Of a stretch of DNA of 64,000 nucleotides, positions 28,416-36,776 are shown in pieces (positions within the stretch are counted from its first letter, which is position 1; each line of letters begins with the position of its first letter). Under the pieces are notes generated by a model. That model did no database searches and had not been told where the DNA came from. It worked only from the letters and a program-made list of their open reading frames with translations. The stretch comes from Acidocella sp. GTDB lineage: Bacteria > Pseudomonadota > Alphaproteobacteria > Acetobacterales > Acetobacteraceae. The stretch spans positions 36,975-100,974 of the forward strand of contig JAMFRU010000111.1 of the NCBI GenBank assembly GCA_026224875.1. The letters run 5' to 3'. A program made the translations under genes and the position numbers.

Positions 28416-29228
28416 CTACTTTATGGGTTCTTCGCCTACTAAGGTCGTGCGGTGCATCATGCGGCCGCTAGTGTCGGGATAAGCCTCAACCCTATGCAGC
28501 ATGCCGGTGTTGTCCCAGATCACCATGTCACCGACAGTCCATTCATGCCGGTAAACAAACTTCCGCTGCGTCGTCCATGTTTGCAACTCTGCAATCAGCA
28601 CCTGGCCTTCCGCCTTATCCATGCCCTCAACCCAATCAGCACTTGAGCCCAGCAACAGAGACTTGCGGCCGGAACGATGCGTCCACACCAGCGGTTGCAC
28701 TTTCGGCGGATAACTCTCCCAAATCTTCTGCATCTCCGCCGGCGCATTCTGGAAAACATCGCGCTGCGTTGCCGCCATCGTATGCACAACGCGCAGTTCG
28801 CTTAACGTCTGCTTGCGCTCCTCCGGCAGATCATCATAGGCCGCATAGGTATTGGCAAACTCCGTCTGCCCACCAATATCCGAGGTTTTCCTTGCGGTCA
28901 GAATGGACGCGCGCGCCGGCACATCATCGCTGAACCCATCGAAATGCCACAGCACCGTGCCGCGCAGATATTCCGCCGTCGGCGTAATCTTGGAATCCAG
29001 CGTAACCTTGTACAGCCCCTTGTCGCCCTGCTCGACCAGCGCGCCCAAAGTGCAGGAAAATCCAAGCTGCTCCTCATCGGTCAGGCTGATCTTCGGAAAC
29101 AGCAAAATCCCGCGCAGCTCAAGCAACTCGCGAATTTCCGCCGCCTTCGACCCGCCGGCCAAAGTGGCGTGATCCGTCTCAATCTTCGTACCGATCCGCG
29201 CCGCAATATCGCTGGCAATGAAGGACAT
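28416..29228 (-). CDS. TauD/TfdA family Fe(II)/2-oxoglutarate dioxygenase
   Basis: The 270-residue protein has the iron-binding HxD in LWHFDGFSD, the distal His in NTGMLHRVEAY and the 2-oxoglutarate-binding Arg in MMHRTTLVG. The family hydroxylates taurine, phenoxyacetates, alkyl sulfates and many other carboxylates or sulfonates. I start at ATG 29228, with GGAGA upstream. It lies 63 bases behind the LuxC-like gene, so it is probably third in the LuxE-LuxC-TauD operon. Confidence 0.9.
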   Translation of the reverse strand: MSFIASDIAARIGTKIETDHATLAGGSKAAEIRELLELRGILLFPKISLTDEEQLGFSCTLGALVEQGDKGLYKVTLDSKITPTAEYLRGTVLWHFDGFSDDVPARASILTARKTSDIGGQTEFANTYAAYDDLPEERKQTLSELRVVHTMAATQRDVFQNAPAEMQKIWESYPPKVQPLVWTHRSGRKSLLLGSSADWVEGMDKAEGQVLIAELQTWTTQRKFVYRHEWTVGDMVIWDNTGMLHRVEAYPDTSGRMMHRTTLVGEEPIK

Positions 29229-29291
29229 GGCTGTCTCCTGCAAATGTTTTGCGCAGTCTAGTCCATGCAGGGCGGCACGGCCAGACCGGAC

Positions 29292-30704
29292 CTAAGCCCG
29301 CCCATCCTCATGCGCCATCCAATGCACAAACCGGTGCATCGGATACATCGCATCATGCGGATTGCCGATGGTGCTCGGCCCCGCCTCACCCAGATGCACA
29401 ATGCGCTGCGCCCCGCCACTCGCCAGCCGGTCGCGGTAATCCGCCATGCGCCCGAACGGATAAAACCCCACCGTCTGCGTCGCTACGTTGATATATTTCA
29501 CCGCATCATCAAGCGATGCCACCTGCACGACATTGGCGGTCTTGTTGATGGGGTGAAAATCCACCGGCTCCTCGGAGCGGATAACAACGCCCTTGCCGTC
29601 CGGCTTGCCCCAGACGCAATATTCATCGTCCATCATCATCATCGTCTCAATCTGCTCGCGCAAATCCATATCCAGCGGCCGAATATCGCCCGACGCCGCC
29701 GCGCGCGCGGCAATCCGCTTGTGCAATGCCGCGCAGAACCGGTCCACCTGTTCATGGCTGCCTTCCACATATTGGAAGCGGCTCGCCACGCAGGCCTCCT
29801 GGTTCAGCGTCATCACATCGGCCGAAGCCAAATCAGCCGCCAACTCCAGCGACTCTTCGGATTCAAACGCTTCACGCCCCACCATCGAAATCGATGTCTT
29901 CGGATCGAACGACACAAGCTGAAAGCCCGGCCCGAGATATTTGATGACGTTATTGATCGCATCGCCGCCGCCCCAGGCCACGATCTTATCAAAATACTGC
30001 GGCCGGTACAGCACCTGTTCAATCGCCGCATCGCCGCCGCGCCAATACACGGCGGACATTGATTTCACGATCGGATGCTCAGGATCAATCATAGCCATAG
30101 TGCGCAAAATCGCCACCATGGTGAACGGATCAGCCGAGGACATCTTGAACAGATTGATCCCCTTCACCATCGCGCCCTGCGCCACCGATTTCACGGCCAC
30201 ACCCGGCGAGTTGCCCGGCAGAACATGGATCAAACGCGGCGCAAACGCGCGCACAAAACTCTTGCGCCCGGTAAAATCCTGCTTCGGAATCCAGCCATCA
30301 AGCGCACGCGGGTCGGAAAAATTCTGCGCCACCTCCGCCATCAGAATATCTTTATTCAAATAGGCAACGGCATGTTTCGTCGTATTCTCCACAACACTGC
30401 GCGGCAGAATATGCGTCGATGCCATCCGGTCAAAACATTCCTGCATATAAGGATTGTCGGACGCCATCATCTTCTGCCCGGTCTCGACCAGAAAATCGAC
30501 GATCTCCGCCAACGGCACATTCAGCAAAGGCGGCACTTCCGTACGCGGATGCACGATTTTATTCAGGTCGATCTTTGGCGTCACGAAAGTCACCCCAAGA
30601 TCGCGCGACTTATGTGTCGCGTCACTGCCCTCGATTACCACGCCACGCGCAAATATCGGCGCCGAGATTACATTGCCCGGCTTCACATCAGTTAAAGCGT
30701 TCAT
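29292..30704 (-). CDS. LuxC-like acyl-CoA/acyl-protein reductase
   Basis: The 470-residue protein matches the aldehyde-dehydrogenase-like LuxC family: ILPRSVVENTT, HVLPGNSPG, the cofactor segment AWGGGDAINNV and a candidate nucleophilic cysteine in LNQEACVASR. LuxC reduces an activated acyl group to an aldehyde with NADPH. The start at ATG 30704 is fixed by an ATGA overlap with the LuxE-like gene. No luxA, luxB or luxD is present, so bioluminescence is not implied; the pair probably reduces a carboxylic acid produced or consumed by the surrounding pathway. Confidence 0.88.
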   Translation of the reverse strand: MNALTDVKPGNVISAPIFARGVVIEGSDATHKSRDLGVTFVTPKIDLNKIVHPRTEVPPLLNVPLAEIVDFLVETGQKMMASDNPYMQECFDRMASTHILPRSVVENTTKHAVAYLNKDILMAEVAQNFSDPRALDGWIPKQDFTGRKSFVRAFAPRLIHVLPGNSPGVAVKSVAQGAMVKGINLFKMSSADPFTMVAILRTMAMIDPEHPIVKSMSAVYWRGGDAAIEQVLYRPQYFDKIVAWGGGDAINNVIKYLGPGFQLVSFDPKTSISMVGREAFESEESLELAADLASADVMTLNQEACVASRFQYVEGSHEQVDRFCAALHKRIAARAAASGDIRPLDMDLREQIETMMMMDDEYCVWGKPDGKGVVIRSEEPVDFHPINKTANVVQVASLDDAVKYINVATQTVGFYPFGRMADYRDRLASGGAQRIVHLGEAGPSTIGNPHDAMYPMHRFVHWMAHEDGRA

Positions 30705-32050
30705 GCCACACCTCTTACATAGGCATCCACAGTGCCGGCGCAACCGATCTTGTCGTCGCCTTCGATATCCGCATAACGCGCAACATTATCGCGAATGCTC
30801 GGCCCTTTCGCGCCACAGGCGCAGGGGGAAAAATCGATCGAAATCTTATCACCGGAAATCACCCCGCCCCAACGGCCATCAATCGACAAATCAAAGAACG
30901 CCGCGCGCCCTTCAAATTCACCCTTGCCAATCGGCAGCAGCTCATCGCCGTTCTTGTTCAGCGTGAGCGGCACCAGCCAGGCCGGCAGATGGTAGCGGCC
31001 ACCCTTCTGGCAGCGTGGCATGCCGGTATGCATCTCCTGCATGGAGTAATTCTGATAGTTGCGCTCAGGCTGGATGTTGAACGTTTCATAAACAAATTCA
31101 CGATAATCCTCCGGCAGTTTGGCGCGCTTGAGCCCGCCGCCGACGTAGATCGAATTATCGGGATTAAAATCCTTGGCGCTATAGCCGAGGTCCCGCACCG
31201 CTTTGGCAACATTATACAGCCCCGCCCACAGGCCGGACACATGCAATTTCTTGTCCCGCGCCTCGATCAGCGCTTTCGCGGTAATGCCCACTGCCTCGTC
31301 CACCGCCTTCTGGCGCGCGGCCGATATTTCTTCGTATCTTTTAATATCTTCCGGCTTGGCGGTGCCATCGGCAATCGCCTTGCGCAGCACCACCATGCCG
31401 GTCAGCCCACCCACGGTAATCGGCGGCACGGGATAGGCGAAGCGCTCATAAGCCGGGTCCTGCAGCGCCTGGGTATAGGCCTGGCCGGTGTAATCATTGC
31501 GCGCCACCTTGGCCACGGGTGCCAGGCCGAACATATGCCGGTCCCGCAACGGCTTCACACCGGAGCCCCAGCTATAGGCGGCCACCGCCTCCTTCTTGCA
31601 CCATTCCATATCCTTCAGCGAGGCCACGAGCATGGCGGATTTACCGGTGGTACCGCTGGAGCAGGACACATAATGCCCGCTTTGCTCAAGCTTTTCGATA
31701 AAATCATCGATGCCGTTAATGCTGGCCACATCCTGCGGCGGCACGCGATAGGTGGAAACCGTGTCGAGCCATTTGCCCAGCCGGTCCCATTTTTCGCCCA
31801 CCAGATAGGATTCCGGGTAGCTCTTATAGGCGGTATGCGGCAGCAGCAGCTGCACGGCATCCTCATGGCTGCGGATTTCGGCCAGATTAGCCTCGCGGGC
31901 CCGGTGGCCAACCAGCTTGATCTCGTCTTTGCGCTCCTGGAAGCGCTCATTCATCGCCTCAACCTGGGCGGCGCGCAGCTCCTCAAACGGAATATCATAG
32001 CGATCGTCTGACCCAACGAGCCGAGTTAACCGTGTAACTGCTTCACCCAT
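30701..32050 (-). CDS. LuxE-like acyl-protein synthetase / acid-activating ligase
   Basis: The 449-residue adenylate-forming enzyme has the phosphate-binding loop SCSSGTTGKSAML (about residues 129-141) and a C-terminal CACGAKG block, as in LuxE and phenylacetate-CoA-ligase-like proteins. LuxE activates a fatty acid as acyl-AMP and loads it on a cysteine for LuxC. AGGAG precedes the ATG. First gene of the operon, divergent from a tetR gene. Whether it loads CoA, a protein thiol or its LuxC partner cannot be decided. Confidence 0.88.
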   Translation of the reverse strand: MGEAVTRLTRLVGSDDRYDIPFEELRAAQVEAMNERFQERKDEIKLVGHRAREANLAEIRSHEDAVQLLLPHTAYKSYPESYLVGEKWDRLGKWLDTVSTYRVPPQDVASINGIDDFIEKLEQSGHYVSCSSGTTGKSAMLVASLKDMEWCKKEAVAAYSWGSGVKPLRDRHMFGLAPVAKVARNDYTGQAYTQALQDPAYERFAYPVPPITVGGLTGMVVLRKAIADGTAKPEDIKRYEEISAARQKAVDEAVGITAKALIEARDKKLHVSGLWAGLYNVAKAVRDLGYSAKDFNPDNSIYVGGGLKRAKLPEDYREFVYETFNIQPERNYQNYSMQEMHTGMPRCQKGGRYHLPAWLVPLTLNKNGDELLPIGKGEFEGRAAFFDLSIDGRWGGVISGDKISIDFSPCACGAKGPSIRDNVARYADIEGDDKIGCAGTVDAYVRGVA

Positions 32051-32191
32051 GTTATTTTCTCCTTCTCGACACGTTTCCGGTCATTTAGATGGGGTATCGC
32101 TTCTGCCTGCGGCTAGAATGCGGTACTAGTTCGTTTCATTATATGGGTTGCAGCCCCGGAGGGCAAGAGGATTCAACAGGACGTAAAAATT

Positions 32192-32818
32192 GTGCCAGTA
32201 CGCGCCGGCCGGCCAACCCGCGCCCAGCAGGTCGCGCGGCATGAGGAGCTGCTTTCCATCGCCCTGGACATCTTCCTGGAACGCGGTTTCGAACAGACCA
32301 CGATGGAGGAGATCGCCACCTGCGTCGGCATGTCCAAACGCACGGTGTATGCCTATTACGAGGACAAGCCCGCGCTCTTCAAAGCCGCCGTGCGCCGCGC
32401 CATCGAACTGTACACGATGCCGCGGGAGGAGATCGAGGCGGTCGTAACGGATGATCTGGAGGAGACCCTGGTCGCCATCGGCCGGCAGCGCGTAAGCAAC
32501 ATGGCAATGCCGGTGGCCACCAAATTGCAGCGCATCCTCGGCACCCAATCCTTCCGCTTCCCCGAATTATTCAACGAATCCTTCGAAAAGGGCGCCGGCC
32601 CCGTCATCGATGTTCTATGCGAGCTGTTCGCGCGCTACAGCGCCAGCGGCGAAATATCCATCACCCAGCCCGCCCGCGCCGCCACAGCCTTCCTCAGCGT
32701 GGTCGTCGGCGGCCCCACACGCATCATCGTCTCGGGTAACATAATGGACGATGCGGAAATCGAGGAGCGGGTACGCTTCGCGGTGCATCTATTCCTAAAT
32801 GGTGTGCGCAGCCGCTAG
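32192..32818 (+). CDS. TetR/AcrR family transcriptional regulator
   Basis: The 208-residue regulator has the HTH block TTMEEIATCVGMSKRTVYAYYEDK (about residues 34-56) and an AcrR-type C-terminal domain. The start is GTG 32192. It is divergent from the LuxE-LuxC-TauD operon, with 141 bases between, which makes that operon the probable target. Its TAG stop shares CTAG with the stop of eutC. Confidence 0.9.
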   Translation: MPVRAGRPTRAQQVARHEELLSIALDIFLERGFEQTTMEEIATCVGMSKRTVYAYYEDKPALFKAAVRRAIELYTMPREEIEAVVTDDLEETLVAIGRQRVSNMAMPVATKLQRILGTQSFRFPELFNESFEKGAGPVIDVLCELFARYSASGEISITQPARAATAFLSVVVGGPTRIIVSGNIMDDAEIEERVRFAVHLFLNGVRSR

Positions 32819-33588
32819 GTCAGAGCGACTGGCTCCTCGGCCGCAACCAGCAGTCCGCTGGCCTCCTTCAGCCCCACCCCGGTGAGTTGGCGGCGCAAAG
32901 CCTCGCGCATCAGCCAAGCCAGCATATCGGCTGCGGCGTTATAGGATAGCCCGCCATGCGCGTGGATGTTGGAGATGCAGTTCCGGCCTGAATCCCTGGT
33001 GCCACGTTTGGGGTTATAGGTAAGGTACACTCCCAAACTATCCGAGACGGTCAGCCCCGGCCGCTCGCCGATCAGCACCGCGCATAGTTTTGCCCCCAAA
33101 GCCTCGCCAATGTCATCGCCCAGCGCCACGCGCGCCTGGGTGGCAATCACGATGGGCGCGATTTTGAACCCACTCAGCCGCGTCATCATGGCCTCAACCA
33201 TCGGCAAAGCATTTTGCTCCACCGCAGTGGCGGAGAGCCCGTCGCTGATCACGAACACCGCATCGTAATCACCGGGCGGCAACTGGGCCAGGCAATCAGG
33301 GTGCAGGCGGCGGCCCAAATCCGGGCGGCGCAGATACATCTCACGCCCCTCGACCTCGCTATGCACATGGATGGCGCCGGGCAGCGCGGCCTGGAGTGCC
33401 GCGACGTTCAGCCTGGTATGTACCGCATCGCGCGCCTTGGCATGGGCGAACTGAAAATCCAACACATCGGCAATCTTCATCGCATCGCCCGCGCGCCCCA
33501 GCCCGATGCGCGCCCGTGTCGCCAGCCGCAGTTTTTCCCAAGGATCAGCCGTGCGGGTGTCCTCAGGCAGCATCGCGATGTTCGGCAA
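32815..33588 (-). CDS. eutC: Ethanolamine ammonia-lyase small subunit
   Basis: The 257-residue protein has the EutC blocks TRARIGLGRAGDA, DAVFVISDGLSATAVEQ, IGERPGLTVSDSLGVYLTY and RNCISNIHAHGGL. With EutB it forms the adenosylcobalamin-dependent lyase that converts ethanolamine to acetaldehyde and ammonia. The start is TTG 33588 with GAGG seven bases upstream, inside the end of eutB (26-base overlap); ATG 33573 is the alternative. Standard length. Confidence 0.93.
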   Translation of the reverse strand: MPNIAMLPEDTRTADPWEKLRLATRARIGLGRAGDAMKIADVLDFQFAHAKARDAVHTRLNVAALQAALPGAIHVHSEVEGREMYLRRPDLGRRLHPDCLAQLPPGDYDAVFVISDGLSATAVEQNALPMVEAMMTRLSGFKIAPIVIATQARVALGDDIGEALGAKLCAVLIGERPGLTVSDSLGVYLTYNPKRGTRDSGRNCISNIHAHGGLSYNAAADMLAWLMREALRRQLTGVGLKEASGLLVAAEEPVALT

Positions 33589-34963
33589 TCAGCCGCCTCA
33601 GCACAGGGTTTTGCGGCGTCGGCAGGCGCATGCGCCCGGCGGCGTCATACATGTCCATCTTCTCCAGCCAGATTTCGAATTCCGGCGCTGGCCGGGCACC
33701 GAACACCGAGCGCAGGTATAAAACATCGTGATAGGCCAGCGACTGGTAGTTCAGCATCACATCATCGGCCCCCGGCACGGCGATGACGAAGGACACACCG
33801 GCCGCGGTGAGCAGCGTCATCAGCGTGTCCATATCGTCCTGGTCGGCCTCGGCATGGTTGGTGTAGCAAACGTCGCAGCCCATCGGCACGCCGAGCAGTT
33901 TCGCGCAAAAATGGTCTTCGAGCCCGGCGCGGATGATCTGCTTGCCGTCATACAAATATTCCGGGCCAATAAAACCGACCACGGTATTCACCAGCAGCGG
34001 CGAAAATGCCCGCGCCACGGCATAAGCGCGAGTCTCGATGGTCTGCTGATCAATACCGAAATGCGCGCCGGCCGAAAGTGCGGCCCCCTGCCCGGTTTCA
34101 AAATACATCACGTCATTGCCGATGGTACCGCGCTTGAGGCTCAACGCCGCCTCCTGGGCCTCGCGCAAAATATTCAGATTAATGCCAAACCCCTCATTGG
34201 CCGCCTCGCTCCCGGCGATGGACTGGAACACCAGATCCATGGCCCCGCCCGCGTTCATCACTTCGATGGCATTGGTCACATGGGTGAGCACGCAGGTCTG
34301 CGTCGGTATATCGTAGCGCTGGCGCAGCCCGTCCAGCATGTCGAGCAGCGAGATGCAGTTTTGCACGTTGTCGGTGGCGGGGTTAATGCCAATGACGGCA
34401 TCCCCCGTACCATACAGCAGCCCATCCAACGTGGAAGCGGCGATGCCGCGCAAATCGTCAGTAGGGTGGTTGGGCTGCAGCCGCGAAGAGAGGCGGCCAG
34501 GCAGGCCGATGGTGTTGCGGAATTTTTTCACCACCACGCATTTGCGACTAATGGCGATGAGGTCCTGATTGCGCATCAGTTTGGACACCGCCGCCGCCAT
34601 CTCGGGCGTGAGGCCCGGTGCAAGCCGGGTCAAAACCGCCGTATCGGCCTCGTAGGAGAGCAGATAATCGCGCAACCCGCCCACGGTGAGGTGGGAAATA
34701 GGTTTGAAGGCTACCGCATCATGCGTGTCGAAAATCAGCCGCGTGATCTCATCCTCGGCATAGGGGATAAGCGGTTCTTCGAGGAAAATTTTCAGCGGCA
34801 GATCGGCCAGCACAGCCCTTGCTGCCACGCGCTGGGCGTCGCTTTCAGCCGCCAGGCCGGCCAGCTCGTCGCCGGAACGCCGCGCCGAAGCACAGGCGAG
34901 AACGGCTTTCAGATCGGCGAAGCGGTAGGTCTCGCCCCTAAAACTATGAGCAAAATTCCCCAT
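33563..34963 (-). CDS. eutB: Ethanolamine ammonia-lyase large subunit
   Basis: The 466-residue catalytic TIM-barrel subunit shows EutB signatures DGLLYGTGDAVIGINPATD, FQSIAGSEAANEGFG, YFETGQGAALSAGAHFG and the late MGCDVCYTNHAEADQDD. It binds the nucleotide-tail-modified B12 cofactor together with EutC. No eutA reactivase, permease, aldehyde dehydrogenase or microcompartment gene is adjacent, so this is a minimal eutBC pair probably used for nitrogen supply. Start ATG 34963. Confidence 0.95.
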   Translation of the reverse strand: MGNFAHSFRGETYRFADLKAVLACASARRSGDELAGLAAESDAQRVAARAVLADLPLKIFLEEPLIPYAEDEITRLIFDTHDAVAFKPISHLTVGGLRDYLLSYEADTAVLTRLAPGLTPEMAAAVSKLMRNQDLIAISRKCVVVKKFRNTIGLPGRLSSRLQPNHPTDDLRGIAASTLDGLLYGTGDAVIGINPATDNVQNCISLLDMLDGLRQRYDIPTQTCVLTHVTNAIEVMNAGGAMDLVFQSIAGSEAANEGFGINLNILREAQEAALSLKRGTIGNDVMYFETGQGAALSAGAHFGIDQQTIETRAYAVARAFSPLLVNTVVGFIGPEYLYDGKQIIRAGLEDHFCAKLLGVPMGCDVCYTNHAEADQDDMDTLMTLLTAAGVSFVIAVPGADDVMLNYQSLAYHDVLYLRSVFGARPAPEFEIWLEKMDMYDAAGRMRLPTPQNPVLRRLIAEHRDAA

Positions 34964-35022
34964 GCATCATGCAAGCACAGGACTTTACTGCAGTGCAACA
35001 CAAATTCTTAACAGGAAGCGCC

Positions 35023-35757
35023 TTACCCGGCCTCGTGGCGTAAAATTTCGGCCAGCGTATGCGGCCGTGTGGTCATGGCCTGGTGTCCGGCATCGATGCG
35101 AACGGTCCGCTCGGTTTTAAAGCGCCGGGCGAAGAGCTCCTGCCAGTTCACGGGCAAAATACCGTCGCGCAGGCAGAGCACATAGCTCGAAGGCACCGCG
35201 CCGAGCTGGTCCTGGCGCCAATCCGTATGCGCGTAGCTGGCCATCGGCCAGGCATCCGCCCCAAGCCGCCCCATGAAAGCCGCGGTTTCCTCTTCCCCCA
35301 TGTCACTGCAAAAACAAGCCACCATGCGCTCTGCCATCGTGTGCGTTTGCGGGTCCAACGGCCAGCCAACCTCATCCGGGTTCTCGCCATGCACCCCATC
35401 GCCGATCATGGAAACCACAGTTTGGCCGGGCGGCGGCACCGAGCAGCTTATATAGACGGCACGGCGGAACAACCCCGGCTGGAGGGTGAGCATATGCGGC
35501 ATCACCGAGCCGGCCTGGGAATGCCCGACCAGCACGACATCGGACAATCCAGCGGCGGTAATGTCCACCAGCAGCTCAGCGGCAATGTCATCAACCCCAA
35601 TCCCGCTCGTATCCCGCCCGCGCTTCACGCCGCAGCCCGGCACATCCAGCGCCAGCATTTTCGCGCCCGCACCCTAGCCCCGCATCGCGGCAATCGTCTC
35701 ATCCCACACCCAGCTGCCCTGCCCGCCACCGTGCAGAAAGGCGTAATTCGCGGCCAT
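35023..35757 (-). pseudogene. Alpha/beta hydrolase interrupted by an in-frame TAG (codon 28)
   Basis: From ATG 35757, which overlaps the upstream SDR stop by one base (TAATG), the frame reads MAANYAFLHGGGQGSWVWDE... and meets TAG at 35676-35674 before continuing in the same frame as an intact hydrolase (MLALDVPGCG..., LVGHSQAGS with the nucleophile, a late GHQAM histidine) to 35023. The intact relative at 49800-50507 aligns without gaps across this point and carries Gln (CAA) there, so TAG most simply arose from CAG. Translation from an internal ATG at 35658 would lack the oxyanion HGGG strand. I call it inactivated unless the amber codon is read through. Confidence 0.85.
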
Positions 35758-36563
35758 TACCGCCCCACGCCCACCAGCATGCCGCCATCCACCGGAATGT
35801 CGCGCCCGGAAATAAAGGACGCCGCGGCCGAACACAGAAAGGCGGCGACCGAGGCAATCTCATCGGGCGCGCCAAAACGGCGCAACGGCGTTTTCAGCCT
35901 CATCATCTCCATTTGCGGGCTGGCTTGCGCCTCGGCGCGGGCGGCGGCGGTGTCGATCAGCCCCGGGGAGATCGACACGATCCGCGCATTGCGCGCGCCG
36001 AACGCCTCGGCTTCGCGCCGCACCAGCCCGATGACGGCGCGTTTGGAAATCGGATAGGCCATCTCCGGCGATACGGCGAAGGGCATGAGGGAGGAGGAAT
36101 CATCCGACGTCAGTGCCGCAATCGCCGCGTCAATTTCGGGCGAGCCAACGAAGTAGGCGGAGGACGAGGCGGTGAGCACCACGCAGCCGCCTTCGGCCAT
36201 GCGCGGGCGCACCAGATCCACCAGCTGGGCCGACACATCGTAATTCACATGCATAATCCGCGCGGCATCCGCCATGGTCGGCGTCAGCCCTGCCGTATGC
36301 ACCACCGCCCCCACCTGGCGCTCGCCGATCATCTCGCCCAGCTGCGCCAGTATGGCGGGGTCCGACATATCGCCGGCCAGCACTTCCACCGCCTGCCCAG
36401 CGGCGCGCAAAGGTGCCGCCCGCTCTTCCAGCCGCGCCAGGCTGATATCGCACAAAATCAGCGGCCAGCCCTCCTCGGCCAGCCTGGTCACGCAAGCCGA
36501 TCCGATTCCGCCGGCCGCACCGGTGATGATGGCAACACCCACCGCCCGCATCGTCTGAGTCAT
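35757..36563 (-). CDS. SDR family oxidoreductase
   Basis: The 268-residue enzyme has TGAAGGIGSACV, VVHTAG in place of the usual NNAG, TASSSAYF and a catalytic YPISK. The insertion between serine and tyrosine is about 30 residues longer than in classical SDRs, as in 3-alpha-hydroxysteroid-dehydrogenase-like (CR) members. That similarity is suggestive of a steroid-like or cyclic-alcohol substrate, not proof. GGAG precedes ATG 36563. Coupled to the broken hydrolase by TAATG. Confidence 0.88.
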   Translation of the reverse strand: MTQTMRAVGVAIITGAAGGIGSACVTRLAEEGWPLILCDISLARLEERAAPLRAAGQAVEVLAGDMSDPAILAQLGEMIGERQVGAVVHTAGLTPTMADAARIMHVNYDVSAQLVDLVRPRMAEGGCVVLTASSSAYFVGSPEIDAAIAALTSDDSSSLMPFAVSPEMAYPISKRAVIGLVRREAEAFGARNARIVSISPGLIDTAAARAEAQASPQMEMMRLKTPLRRFGAPDEIASVAAFLCSAAASFISGRDIPVDGGMLVGVGR

Positions 36564-36776
36564 TTTCCGCTCCCCTTCACATTTTATACAGCATCCATAT
36601 CGCGGACCGCTTGCGTCTGGCCCTCGCTGGATTGGATCATATCGGCGACCGGCAGGCCCCTTTCATTTTTGCCTATCTCACCACATAACCGGCCACGCGC
36701 AAGCCGCCCAGGAGCCTGAATGGCCTGCGGCACATGCTAATGGCCGGTGCTCGATGCAGTTCGTGGTGCTGATGGC

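Noticed and set aside
30419..32011. 530-residue plus-strand frame over the LuxC/LuxE-like genes
   Set aside because: Antisense to two well-supported genes; no domain and no ribosome binding site.
29292..32050. A bioluminescence operon
   Set aside because: The luciferase-like genes in the window are NtaA- and F420-type oxidoreductases, not luxAB, and luxD is absent.
33728..35011. 427-residue plus-strand reading frame over eutB
   Set aside because: It is the antisense shadow of a highly conserved enzyme gene, lacks any recognisable domain and has His/Gln/Arg-rich composition typical of shadow frames.
35674..35676. TAG as a pyrrolysine or other recoded codon
   Set aside because: No recoding element or matching tRNA/synthetase gene is seen; a nonsense mutation is simpler.
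36564..36776. Possible gene remnant on the plus strand between the SDR and DUF1214 genes
   Set aside because: A short frame around 36598-36687 can be read but matches no family I recognise, and the stretch is only 213 bases.
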